Shown one piece after another: positions 33,274-40,656 of a DNA stretch of 64,000 bases (positions are counted from its first letter, which is position 1; every line of letters starts with the position of its first letter). The position numbers were made by a program, and so were the translations under genes. This stretch comes from Myxococcales bacterium (lineage in GTDB: Bacteria > Myxococcota_A > Polyangia > Polyangiales > JAFGIB01), in assembly GCA_029880325.1 (NCBI GenBank), contig JAOUOP010000028.1, positions 1 through 64,000 on the forward strand. The letters are read 5' to 3'. The notes below the pieces were generated by a model. The model was not told the DNA's origin, searched no databases, and saw nothing but the letters and a program-made list of their open reading frames with translations.

Positions 33274-33492
33274 ATGAAGACATATAGCGTACCGAAGTTG
33301 AACGCCAAAACGCCTCAGGCCGACAAGGACGCGCTCGCGAAGGCGCTGCACGCCGTCCCAGGTGTCGAAAGTGCCATCCTGCGGCCCGAGACGAGTGAAA
33401 TCGAGATCCGTTCCGAGGGCACCATGACGCCCGAGCGAGACGCCATCTCCTGGGCGGTGTCCAAAGTCGGCTTTATCGTCGCGGCAGGCTGA
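33274..33492 (+). CDS. HMA-like ferredoxin-fold small protein without CxxC
   Basis: A 72-residue protein with the beta-alpha-beta pattern of heavy-metal-associated domains (MKTYSVPKLNAKTP ... VPGVESAILRPETSEIEIRSE ... AVSKVGFIVAAG). The metal-binding CxxC loop is replaced by KLNAKTP, so metal binding in the usual way is not expected. The ATG at 33274 has GAGGAG upstream. It follows the V4R activator and precedes element B2 directly after its stop. Confidence 0.65.
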   Translation: MKTYSVPKLNAKTPQADKDALAKALHAVPGVESAILRPETSEIEIRSEGTMTPERDAISWAVSKVGFIVAAG

Positions 33493-33493
33493 T

Positions 33494-33662
33494 CTAGAGC
33501 GCCGACCGGTTTGAAAGCGCCGCAACTTCGCGAGGGAGAGTGGGTTCAGCGCGCCGTTACGGTGCCGCAGGCGTAGCCCGAGCTACTTCAAGGCGCCGTA
33601 GCGGTGCGCGGACCCGCTAAACCGGCGAAGTTGCGGTGCTTTCAAACCGATCGGCGCTCCAG
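33494..33662. repeat. Family B palindromic element (copy B2)
   Basis: A 169-bp copy with CTAG at the left and CCAG at the right. Terminal arms AGCGCCGACCGGTTTGAAAG and its near complement continue inward through CCGCAACTTCGC on both sides, so ~72 bp of each arm can pair. Central hairpin GTAGCCCGAGCTAC. It is the best preserved family B copy and starts one base after the HMA gene stop. Confidence 0.85.
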
Positions 33663-33845
33663 AAACCACCATAGACGGCCCGCGGGACCATGCCGTGCGT
33701 CTCGCGGTTGAGAGTGAGAACTCGATCGCCGCACGTGGGTCGGACCCGTCGGCGGTCGCCGTCCGTCACACGCCATTCGGATGATTTCCCCCGTTTCGGC
33801 GCCCCACGAACGACCTTGCAGGCCCTGCGCGGCGTCACGGGGGCG

Positions 33846-34202
33846 TCACGGGGCGAGCAGGCGCCGGAGCGACCGGGTGGCCACCGTGCGGTAGCGATCC
33901 AACTGGGACGCATAGGCTTCGACCCACACGGAGTCATGGTGCGTGGTCGGTGTGTGCGCCACCGCCTTGGTGCTCTCTATTCCAGACTCCTCGCGGAGCT
34001 CTTCGCAGCATGTGAGCAGGGCCGCGACGGACGCGCTGACCGGCAGCAATGTGTCTTCGCGTCCGGGGTGGGGAAGGATGTCCTGGCGGTTGAGCTCCTG
34101 AAGCTCCCGGATCACGCTTTCCGTCGCGCCGCGAATCGCATCCAGACGCGTGTGACGCCAGGCATGCCTCAAAAACGATGTGGGGTGTTCGGGGTTCAAC
34201 AT
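33846..34202 (-). CDS. Hypothetical protein
   Basis: A 118-residue product starting MLNPEHPTSFLRHAWRHTRL, mostly helical, with no family I recognise. The ATG at 34202 is a choice among several; the frame is open to 34310, adding a hydrophobic stretch LLRMAWMVLIGVW that could be a membrane segment. Codon use looks fairly coding. Moderate doubt that it is a gene. Confidence 0.4.
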   Translation of the reverse strand: MLNPEHPTSFLRHAWRHTRLDAIRGATESVIRELQELNRQDILPHPGREDTLLPVSASVAALLTCCEELREESGIESTKAVAHTPTTHHDSVWVEAYASQLDRYRTVATRSLRRLLAP

Positions 34203-34375
34203 GGGGCGATCGTGACTCCAAACCCCTATAAGCACCATCCATGCCATTCGTAGAAGGCTTCGTATCGGCGACACCGCCGTGCGAGGAGTCCGATTCGACG
34301 CCCCGTTCAATCATTTTGATGCAACGCCCTTCGGCGCCGTCTCATTCACGGGCACAGTCTTTCAGATTTCAGGTT

Positions 34376-34391
34376 TGGCCTGATCCTTGCG
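34376..34391 (+). promoter_or_regulatory. Weak sigma-54 promoter candidate TGGCCTGATCCTTGCG
   Basis: TGGC, G7 and TTGC are present at exact spacing; A5 and C6 differ. It sits 18 bp before the ATG of the zinc-ribbon gene, leaving an unusually short leader. Confidence 0.35.
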
Positions 34392-34409
34392 TACTTGCCG
34401 TGCGTCCCC

Positions 34410-34787
34410 ATGAAAGCACTGCGAGCGACGAGGCCTGATACGAGCACCGGGCGAGGAATTGAGGGCGAATCCGCGGCCGCAGTCTCGAACATTTCCACGA
34501 CGGTTGGGACCGGCCCCCCCGCCTGGGCCAGTGACGCACTCGATCAGCGCATCATCGATGCGCTGGTTGTCGACGATACTCGATTGCTCGGAGGCCTGGC
34601 CCGAGCGGGCATCGACCGAAACTCCATCCGCGCCTACGCCCGGAGTCTTGGTGTGAGCGACCGCTTCATCAAGGAATGTCGCCAGAGCGGCTGTCGTCCA
34701 GCGATGCGTCGATGCATGAAGTGCGAAGACCGCTTCCCATCCACAGGGATTCAGAACCGGCTGTGCCGGCAATGTATCCAACGCTGA
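34410..34787 (+). CDS. Small zinc-ribbon protein, paralogue of the 38118 product
   Basis: A 125-residue product. From ~residue 43 it aligns closely with the protein encoded at 37816-38118: PPAWASDALDQRIIDALV, GVSDRFIKECRQSGCRPAMR, RCMKCEDRF, and NRLCRQC. Two CxxC pairs ~20 residues apart suggest a zinc ribbon; the middle looks like a helical DNA-binding bundle. The N-terminal ~40 residues have no counterpart and the start is uncertain (no clear ribosome site). It precedes the membrane-protein gene at 34798 by 10 bp, so probably one operon. Confidence 0.65.
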   Translation: MKALRATRPDTSTGRGIEGESAAAVSNISTTVGTGPPAWASDALDQRIIDALVVDDTRLLGGLARAGIDRNSIRAYARSLGVSDRFIKECRQSGCRPAMRRCMKCEDRFPSTGIQNRLCRQCIQR

Positions 34788-34797
34788 AGGTCAGCAC

Positions 34798-35421
34798 ATG
34801 AGCGATCCGACTTCAACACCGAGTAGTCCCACCACCTCCCAAACGACGGCGAAGCCATCCAGCATCGAGGCAGAAGCGTCGCAAATGGTCGCCCGCGGCC
34901 GACTTCGCCAGGTCGCAATCATGGTCTGCGTCGCCGCGCTGGTCGCCGGTGCCGGAGCCCTCTTGCTGCAAGCCATGGACGAAGCGGACCGGTACTCGCT
35001 AGCCGCGAGCCAGGCCAAGGAGATCGAGCGGGAGCACTTCGAGGGCTTCTTTGAATGTGCGCTTCCCGGAAGCCGTTCGTCGCAACGCAGCGCCCAGCAG
35101 ATCCGCGTCGCATTTCAGCAGCTCGGAAACAACCTCGGCAAGTCCTACGCCAGCACCTTGCGTCGCTGTGAGCCGCAGCTGCGTGCGCTTGCGACCACGG
35201 TCGAAGCGCTACCCGTCCCCACAGCGGCCCAGCCCCAATATGCGAAATTGGTCACAGCAACGACCGAACTCTCCGCTGCCAATGCCAGCTACCTGCAATA
35301 CCTATCCGATGCGAATGCAGATTACGACTACGTGGCGGCACTGCCGCTACACAAAGCGCTGGGAGCTGCATCTGTCGGCTACATCGACGCCCAGCGAAAT
35401 CTGATGCAGGCACTCGAGTAG
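34798..35421 (+). CDS. Single-pass membrane protein, paralogue of the 30227 product
   Basis: A 207-residue product. A Ser/Thr-rich N-terminus of ~35 residues, a membrane helix near 40-58 (AIMVCVAALVAGAGALLL), then a helical domain resembling that of the 30227 gene (FFECALPG ... F..LGNNLGKSYASTLRRC ... NASYLQYLSDANADYDYVA ... GYIDAQRNLMQALE). Unknown family. It follows the zinc-ribbon gene closely. Confidence 0.65.
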   Translation: MSDPTSTPSSPTTSQTTAKPSSIEAEASQMVARGRLRQVAIMVCVAALVAGAGALLLQAMDEADRYSLAASQAKEIEREHFEGFFECALPGSRSSQRSAQQIRVAFQQLGNNLGKSYASTLRRCEPQLRALATTVEALPVPTAAQPQYAKLVTATTELSAANASYLQYLSDANADYDYVAALPLHKALGAASVGYIDAQRNLMQALE

Positions 35422-35793
35422 CGTTCTCTGTCAAGCGAAGCAATCGGGCTGACCCGAAAATTCGGCAGCACAAGACGCTGCTGTCGATGCTGAGGTCGCA
35501 CTCCTGCGGGCCTTTGAGGGCCCGTAAGCGGCTGGCCTCCGGGCAATCCAACGCTCCAGACGACCAAAGGGGCCGCAGCGCGTGGCCCCCGAACGGCAGA
35601 CGAACCCGGCTACGCGGTGACTGCTGAAAATCGCACCAAACCGGCACCTCACGTCGCAGACATGGCTGAAATTCGAGCGTTCACGTGCCGCCTGCGAGCG
35701 ACGGGATGCGCCACACCAGGGGGGGGGAGCGCTGAACGGCATTTGCTGCTATGGTAGGGGCAGGGTGTAGCGAAAGCTGCTTCCCCGGAGGAT
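35422..35793. other. Intergenic region, no gene seen
   Basis: A 372-bp gap. It contains a CGGGCC-TTTGA-GGCCCG-like stem around 35507-35524 and a G9 tract near 35720. ORFs on the minus strand look like noise. Confidence 0.4.
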
Positions 35794-36177
35794 GTGCAGA
35801 CGACCGATATCGACCTCTATCAACACGCGAAGCGACCTGACTGGGGGCTTGCGATCGCCGTGGATGAACTCACCGACCGCAAGAGCTTCCTCTTCGAGGA
35901 CGGCGAACAGCGGACGTTCATGAACGAATACGCGCATCTGATGTCGGAGGTCCAGCCGACCGAAGAACTCGTAGAAAAGGCGCGCAAGTACTTCTCGAAA
36001 TATCTGTCACGCACTCCCTCCGCCTCAAAACGGAAGCCGCCCGCGGCGCGCAAGGCAGCAAAATCGCCTCGAAAGGCCAAAACTCAGGCCAAAACCAAGG
36101 CAAAAGCCAAAGCCAAGGCAAAAGCCGAAACCGAAACCGAGGCCAATCCTGCCGCCTCGAAAGCGACCGCAGAGTGA
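35794..36177 (+). CDS. DUF3553-like protein with Lys/Ala-rich tail
   Basis: A 127-residue product; GTG start at 35794 close behind GGAGG. Residues ~8-40 (YQHAKRPDWGLAIAVDELTDRKSFLFEDGEQRTF in two parts) match the small beta-barrel DUF3553/Tudor-like motif. The last ~55 residues are low-complexity Lys/Ala/Glu (KTKAKAKAKAKAETETEAN), the type of tail seen in histone-like or nucleic-acid-binding bacterial proteins. Likely nucleic-acid-associated. Confidence 0.7.
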   Translation: MQTTDIDLYQHAKRPDWGLAIAVDELTDRKSFLFEDGEQRTFMNEYAHLMSEVQPTEELVEKARKYFSKYLSRTPSASKRKPPAARKAAKSPRKAKTQAKTKAKAKAKAKAETETEANPAASKATAE

Positions 36178-36380
36178 TTCGCTGACCACCGAACGGTGAT
36201 CTCGCAACACCTGCGTCCGGCGCACATCGCGCCCGAAGTGCGCATGAGCGAAAGCCCCGCCGCGTCGGCAGCCGGCTGCGAGCGATCCGACACCCAGCAT
36301 TCATGGCGCCGCAACCTGCGGTTGCCTCCTGCCCCGGCCTCTGCGCCGCGGCACCCACACAATCGAGAGAACCAACAGAA

Positions 36381-37643
36381 ATGACATTCGAAGAACTCGA
36401 GCTCCTTCCCGAGCTCCTGTGCGCCATCGAGCGGGCCAACTACCGGCAGCCCACGCCAGTCCAGGCGCAGGCCATTCCCCCTGCCCTGCAAGGACGTGAC
36501 GTGCTGGCAACCGCCCAGACCGGCACCGGCAAAACCGCCGCCTTCACCTTGCCGCTGCTACAGCGTCTACAGCATCGGGTCGACGACCGCTGTGTGCTGC
36601 GCGCGCTCGTGCTGACCCCCACCCGTGAGCTCGCCGCCCAGATCCATGAAAGCTTCGACACCTACGGCGCGGAGCTGGACCTGTGGCATGCCGCCATCTT
36701 CGGCGGCGTCTCCGCCCAACCCCAGATCAAGCTGCTGCGCAAGGGAGTCGATACGCTCATCGCCACGCCCGGGCGTCTACTCGATCTCATCGAACGCGAC
36801 GAAATTTCCCTGAAGGATGTCGAGTTTTTCGTGCTCGATGAAGCCGACCGCATGCTCGACATGGGCTTTCTGCCCGACGTCCGCCGCGTGATTCAGCGTT
36901 TGCCGCGCAAGCGCCAGACATTCTTCTTCTCCGCCACCATGCCGCCCGAGATCCGTGGCCTGGCGCAGCAGCTGCTGCACCGGCCCGTCGAGGTGGCGGT
37001 CGGCCCGCAGTCGGTGACCGCCGACGGGGTGGAGGACCAGCGGGTGCTATTCGTCGACAAAGAGAACAAGCGCCGCCTGGCACTCGAGGTGCTGCGCGAC
37101 ACCTCCATCGAACGGGCCGTGCTGTTCAGCCGCACCAAGCACGGCGCAGACCGCATCGCCAGGGCACTGGGGCAGGCCGGTGTGGAGGTGGCCGCAATTC
37201 ATGGAAACAAATCCCAGTCGGCCCGCGTCAGGGCGCTCGAGGCATTCCGGTCCGGTCGCCTGCGCGTTCTGGTCGCGACCGATTTGGCCGCGCGCGGCAT
37301 CGACGTGCAAGGCATCACGCACATCATCAACTACGATCTACCCAACATCCCCGAGACCTACGTGCATCGCGTCGGCCGAGCCGGACGCGCGGGCGCTCGC
37401 GGCACGGCGATTTCATTCTGCGATCACGAAGAACGCGGCTACCTGGCCGACATCGAGCGACTGATCGGGCGGAGCCTACGGCGTGTCGAGGACCACGGAT
37501 TCCCCGCATCACAGGCGGCGGCCAGCCCGCGTGCGCAAGCACCCCGGAACGAGCGACCGGCCAGACGGCGCACTTCCCGCGGCTCTGCTCCGCGCGGTGG
37601 GCGCGGCGCTCGATTCCGCCAAGCCGTGGGTCAGCAGTCGTAG
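36381..37643 (+). CDS. rhlE: DEAD-box RNA helicase, RhlE-like
   Basis: A 420-residue ATP-dependent RNA helicase with all core motifs in order: Q motif (YRQPTPVQAQAIP), AQTGTGKTAAF, PTRELAAQ, TPGRLLD, VLDEADRMLDMGF, SAT, VLFSRTKHGAD, VATDLAARGID, HRVGRAGRAG. A basic Arg/Ala tail follows. Probably ribosome or mRNA remodelling, often induced in cold. The ATG at 36381 gives the family N-terminus. Confidence 0.92.
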   Translation: MTFEELELLPELLCAIERANYRQPTPVQAQAIPPALQGRDVLATAQTGTGKTAAFTLPLLQRLQHRVDDRCVLRALVLTPTRELAAQIHESFDTYGAELDLWHAAIFGGVSAQPQIKLLRKGVDTLIATPGRLLDLIERDEISLKDVEFFVLDEADRMLDMGFLPDVRRVIQRLPRKRQTFFFSATMPPEIRGLAQQLLHRPVEVAVGPQSVTADGVEDQRVLFVDKENKRRLALEVLRDTSIERAVLFSRTKHGADRIARALGQAGVEVAAIHGNKSQSARVRALEAFRSGRLRVLVATDLAARGIDVQGITHIINYDLPNIPETYVHRVGRAGRAGARGTAISFCDHEERGYLADIERLIGRSLRRVEDHGFPASQAAASPRAQAPRNERPARRRTSRGSAPRGGRGARFRQAVGQQS

Positions 37644-37669
37644 CAGACCAGCCACAGCAGCACCGGAAG

Positions 37670-37708
37670 CGCCGGAGCATCACCCGCAGTCATGTGGGTC
37701 CTCCGGCG
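37670..37708. terminator. Convergent hairpin between rhlE and the zinc-ribbon gene
   Basis: CGCCGGAG pairs with CTCCGGCG and an inner ACCC with GGGT. It lies in the gap between convergent genes and could end both transcripts. No T tract. Confidence 0.5.
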
Positions 37709-37815
37709 CGTCCCGGCAAACCGACGTCACGATCAGACGCACCCGCGAGAGCGGCCCCCAACGCAGCTCGAAGGCCCGTACAGTTCCAGCCCCGCCCCGG
37801 AGCGACGAATGTCGG

Positions 37816-38118
37816 TCAGCGCGGCGGGCAGCGCCGGCACAGGCGATTGTGGATGCCGCTGGAGAGAAAGCGTGCGTCACACTTCATGCACAGCCGCATC
37901 GCAGGCTGCGTGCCCGACAGCCTGCACTCCTTGATCATACGGTCGGTCAACCCGAGTCTACGCGCGTGGTCGCAAATGGCCTCCCGACTGATTCCGCTCC
38001 GGGTAAGCTCGCCAAATTGGGGCGCGTCGTGGGCCACGATCGCATCGATAATGCGCTGCTCCACGGCTGGGCTGGCCCAGGCCGGTGGCGTACTGTCGGA
38101 TTCCTTGGCGCGGGTCAT
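37816..38118 (-). CDS. Small zinc-ribbon protein, paralogue of the 34410 product
   Basis: A 100-residue product (MTRAKESDSTPPAWASPAVE ...) with LCMKCDARF and NRLCRRCPPR, two CxxC pairs forming a probable zinc ribbon after a helical segment (ISREAICDHARRLGLTDRM). The ATG at 38118 has a strong GAGAGGAAGG upstream, which fixes the start. Unlike its paralogue it has no membrane-protein partner next door. A regulatory role is only suggested by the HTH-like helices. Confidence 0.7.
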   Translation of the reverse strand: MTRAKESDSTPPAWASPAVEQRIIDAIVAHDAPQFGELTRSGISREAICDHARRLGLTDRMIKECRLSGTQPAMRLCMKCDARFLSSGIHNRLCRRCPPR

Positions 38119-38476
38119 GGGGACCTTCCTCTCAGGCCACGGGGCTGCGGACCAATCTGCGCGGTTGCCCCCTGAAGGCACCACACCACCGCGCACGACG
38201 ATTTCCCGCGCGAGCTTGCACAGTGGACCGAAAGCCCACGGCCGTCAAACCGCCTTCGTGCCAAGTGCCTATTCCAAAGTGGCTCCCATGGCGGCTCACA
38301 GCGCGATCGGAAGGGAAAAACGTGCCATGCTCGGGTCGACTACGCGGGCCGTCGGGCCCGGCCCCCTCCCGAAGGCCACGCGGCGCCGGGACCACTGCGC
38401 AACACGCACGTTGAGGGAGGCACGTGCGGCGCGCCAGGACGTTTTCCCGGCGGCCCGAATCTGCACGCCGGACAGC

Positions 38477-38818
38477 TTGCGGCGCGATCGGCTCAGACTG
38501 CCCTCCAAAGCCATAGATGAGTTCGACTGCAGGCAATGTGGTGCCTGTTGCCGTGATGCGGCCGACGGCCGCGTTCTGGTGGGTGCAAACGACCTGCTTC
38601 GCTGGAGGCGCGAGCAACGTGCCGACATCTCGGAGGCGCTGGTGCCGGGCCACTTCGGACAGCGCGCTTTTGCGGCGGCCGCTGGCGGTGCCTGCATTCA
38701 CCTCGGCCTGGCTCACCATCCCCACGATTGTGCGATCTACCCGACGCGAGCCCAGAGCTGTCGCGACGTCGAACCCGGCGACCGCGGCTGCCTGCAATAC
38801 CGCCGTCTGGAACCCTAG
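38477..38818 (+). CDS. YkgJ-type cysteine-cluster protein
   Basis: About 113 residues if the in-frame TTG at 38477 is the start; no ATG lies near. The YkgJ signature is clear: CRQCGACCRDA, then GACIHLGLAHHPHDCAIYP and CRDVEPGDRGC. The Cys cluster is predicted to bind zinc or an Fe-S centre; no reaction is established for this family. The frame extends far upstream without coding character. Confidence 0.65.
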   Translation: MRRDRLRLPSKAIDEFDCRQCGACCRDAADGRVLVGANDLLRWRREQRADISEALVPGHFGQRAFAAAAGGACIHLGLAHHPHDCAIYPTRAQSCRDVEPGDRGCLQYRRLEP

Positions 38819-38897
38819 GGAGCCCACGACGCGCAAGTGCATGCAACTTCCAGTGCCGCGACCGCCCGCGGTAACCACCGAACGACTGAAGCAAGAC

Positions 38898-40073
38898 ATG
38901 ATGCAACCCCGACCGCAAGCGCCCAAACGCGCAGGACCACGACCGTCGCACGCCACCCAAGGCTGCCGCACGTCCGAAGCCGTTCCGCCCTCAAAATTCA
39001 CCTTCGTCGCCGACACGACATTCCAGCTCGAGGTGCGGCGGCGCGTTGCGCAATACTTCGACCGGGGCGGCATCTCGACGCGCGATCAGCCCAGCATGTA
39101 CATCAAGTCAGCCGTGCTCGTGCTCTGGTTTGTCGGCTCCTATGCGGCGCTGATCTTCGCCGCCAGCGAGTGGTGGCAGGTCGCACTTCTTTCATGCTCT
39201 CTGGCATTCGCGGCGGCCGGAATCGCATTCTCCATCCAGCACGACGCCAACCACGGCGCGTATTCCACGCGACGCCGAGTCAACCACCTCGCCGGCATGA
39301 GCCTCGACTTGCTGGGCGCGAGTTCCTACATCTGGAAGTGGAAACACAATGTCGCCCATCACACGTACACGGGGCTCCACGGCTGCGACAGCGACATCGA
39401 GGTGCCGTTTGGTCGCCTCAATCCCGCTCAACGCCACCGCCCTCACCACCGCTTCCAGCACTACTATCTGTGGGCCGTATACGCCCTATTTGTGGCCCAC
39501 TGGCATCTTTTCGAGGACTTCAAGCAGCTCATCGACGGTCGCATTTCCCAACACCCGTTTCCGCGACCACGCGGACGACAACTGCTTGGAATGATCGCCG
39601 GCAAGCTACTCTTCTTCAGCTGGGCCTTCGCGATTCCGATGATCTTCCATCCGTGGTGGGCCGTGCTACTCGGCTACATCGCCATCTCCGCCCTGCTCAG
39701 CATCATCTTGGTGCTGGTCTTCCAGCTTGCCCATACGGTGGCGGAAGCGGCCCTTCCGACACTCGGAGTTGAAGACAGCCAGGTGCCGAGACCCTGGGCG
39801 GTGCACCAAGTTGAAGCCACCGCAGATTTCGCCCCAAGAAACCGTGCGTTAACCTGGTACCTGGGTGGTCTCAACTATCAGATCGAACACCACCTTTTTC
39901 CGCGCGTCAGCCATATTCATTACCCCTCCATCGCGCGCATCGTCGAAGAGGTCTGCGCCGAGCTCGGCGTGCGCTACACCGTGCACACGAGCATGTGGCG
40001 CGCGCTGTGGTCCCACGGCCAGTGGCTGGTGCAGATGGGAAAAACCCGACAGTCCCCTGCCACAGCCGCGTAA
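38898..40073 (+). CDS. Membrane fatty acid desaturase (acyl-lipid/acyl-CoA, front-end-like)
   Basis: A 391-residue di-iron membrane desaturase with all three histidine boxes: HDANHGAYS, WKHNVAHHTYTG and NYQIEHHLFPRVSH. The QxxHH third box is typical of front-end (delta-5/delta-6) and DesA3-type enzymes, although no cytochrome b5 domain is fused. Several hydrophobic segments lie between. Start taken at the first of two tandem ATGs; an ATG at 38841 is also in frame. It probably adjusts membrane unsaturation. Confidence 0.85.
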   Translation: MMQPRPQAPKRAGPRPSHATQGCRTSEAVPPSKFTFVADTTFQLEVRRRVAQYFDRGGISTRDQPSMYIKSAVLVLWFVGSYAALIFAASEWWQVALLSCSLAFAAAGIAFSIQHDANHGAYSTRRRVNHLAGMSLDLLGASSYIWKWKHNVAHHTYTGLHGCDSDIEVPFGRLNPAQRHRPHHRFQHYYLWAVYALFVAHWHLFEDFKQLIDGRISQHPFPRPRGRQLLGMIAGKLLFFSWAFAIPMIFHPWWAVLLGYIAISALLSIILVLVFQLAHTVAEAALPTLGVEDSQVPRPWAVHQVEATADFAPRNRALTWYLGGLNYQIEHHLFPRVSHIHYPSIARIVEEVCAELGVRYTVHTSMWRALWSHGQWLVQMGKTRQSPATAA

Positions 40074-40112
40074 CGTTGGAGCTGCCCGGCGAGGTCGAGT
40101 GGCCCGTGCGGG

Positions 40113-40148
40113 GGCCCAGGCGTGGGCGCAAAACGCGACACCTGGGCC
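40113..40148. terminator. Convergent hairpin between desaturase and uspA
   Basis: GGCCCAGG pairs with CCTGGGCC, with an inner GCG-CAAAA-CGC hairpin. Located between convergent genes, so it may act on both strands. Confidence 0.55.
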
Positions 40149-40170
40149 ATGTGCGTCTGGAGCCTCGCCC

Positions 40171-40623
40171 CTACCCCGTCGCGCTCGCCGGAATCGTCAA
40201 CACCGGCCGCTCGGCCATGCGCACGATGCGCTCGGCCACGCTGCCCATCAGAGCATGGGCCGCCCCGCGCCGGCCGTGGGTGCCGATCACGATGAGTTCG
40301 GCGTCCTGCTCCTCAGCCACCGCGATCACTTCTTCGTAGGCCTGGCCGAGCCGCAGGCTTCCGTGCAGCTCGACCTTGGCGTCCTGATGCCGCGCAAGCA
40401 ACGCATCGAGCTTTTCCTGTAGCGCCTCCGAGATCTGGGTGGCCTGGGCGGCGGTGCTGATGATGGCGCCTTCGATGGGCAAATTGAAAGCGTTCAAGCT
40501 ATAGGCGTGCACCACCGTGACCCGAGCATGAAGGCCCTCGGCCAGCTCCAGCGCGTAGCTCAGGGCTCGATTCGAGACCTCCGAAAAATCCACGCCCACC
40601 ACGATGCTTTTGCCCTTCGCCAT
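40171..40623 (-). CDS. Universal stress protein UspA family
   Basis: A 150-residue single-domain Usp. The ATP-binding signature is IGTHGRRGAAHALMGSVAERI (G-2x-G-9x-G-S pattern, here split by the quote limit), with IVVGVDFSEVSNRAL at the N-terminus. GGAG precedes the ATG at 40623. It starts 33 bp after the NtrC-type regulator gene, so likely the same operon. Confidence 0.88.
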   Translation of the reverse strand: MAKGKSIVVGVDFSEVSNRALSYALELAEGLHARVTVVHAYSLNAFNLPIEGAIISTAAQATQISEALQEKLDALLARHQDAKVELHGSLRLGQAYEEVIAVAEEQDAELIVIGTHGRRGAAHALMGSVAERIVRMAERPVLTIPASATG

Positions 40624-40656
40624 CTCGTGCTCCATCATCCCGGCTGTTTCAAGCCT

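Noticed and set aside
38248..38263. Sigma-54-like motif TGGCACGAAGGCGGTT on the minus strand before the zinc-ribbon gene
   Set aside because: The -24 half is perfect, but the nearly invariant GC of the -12 element is GT.
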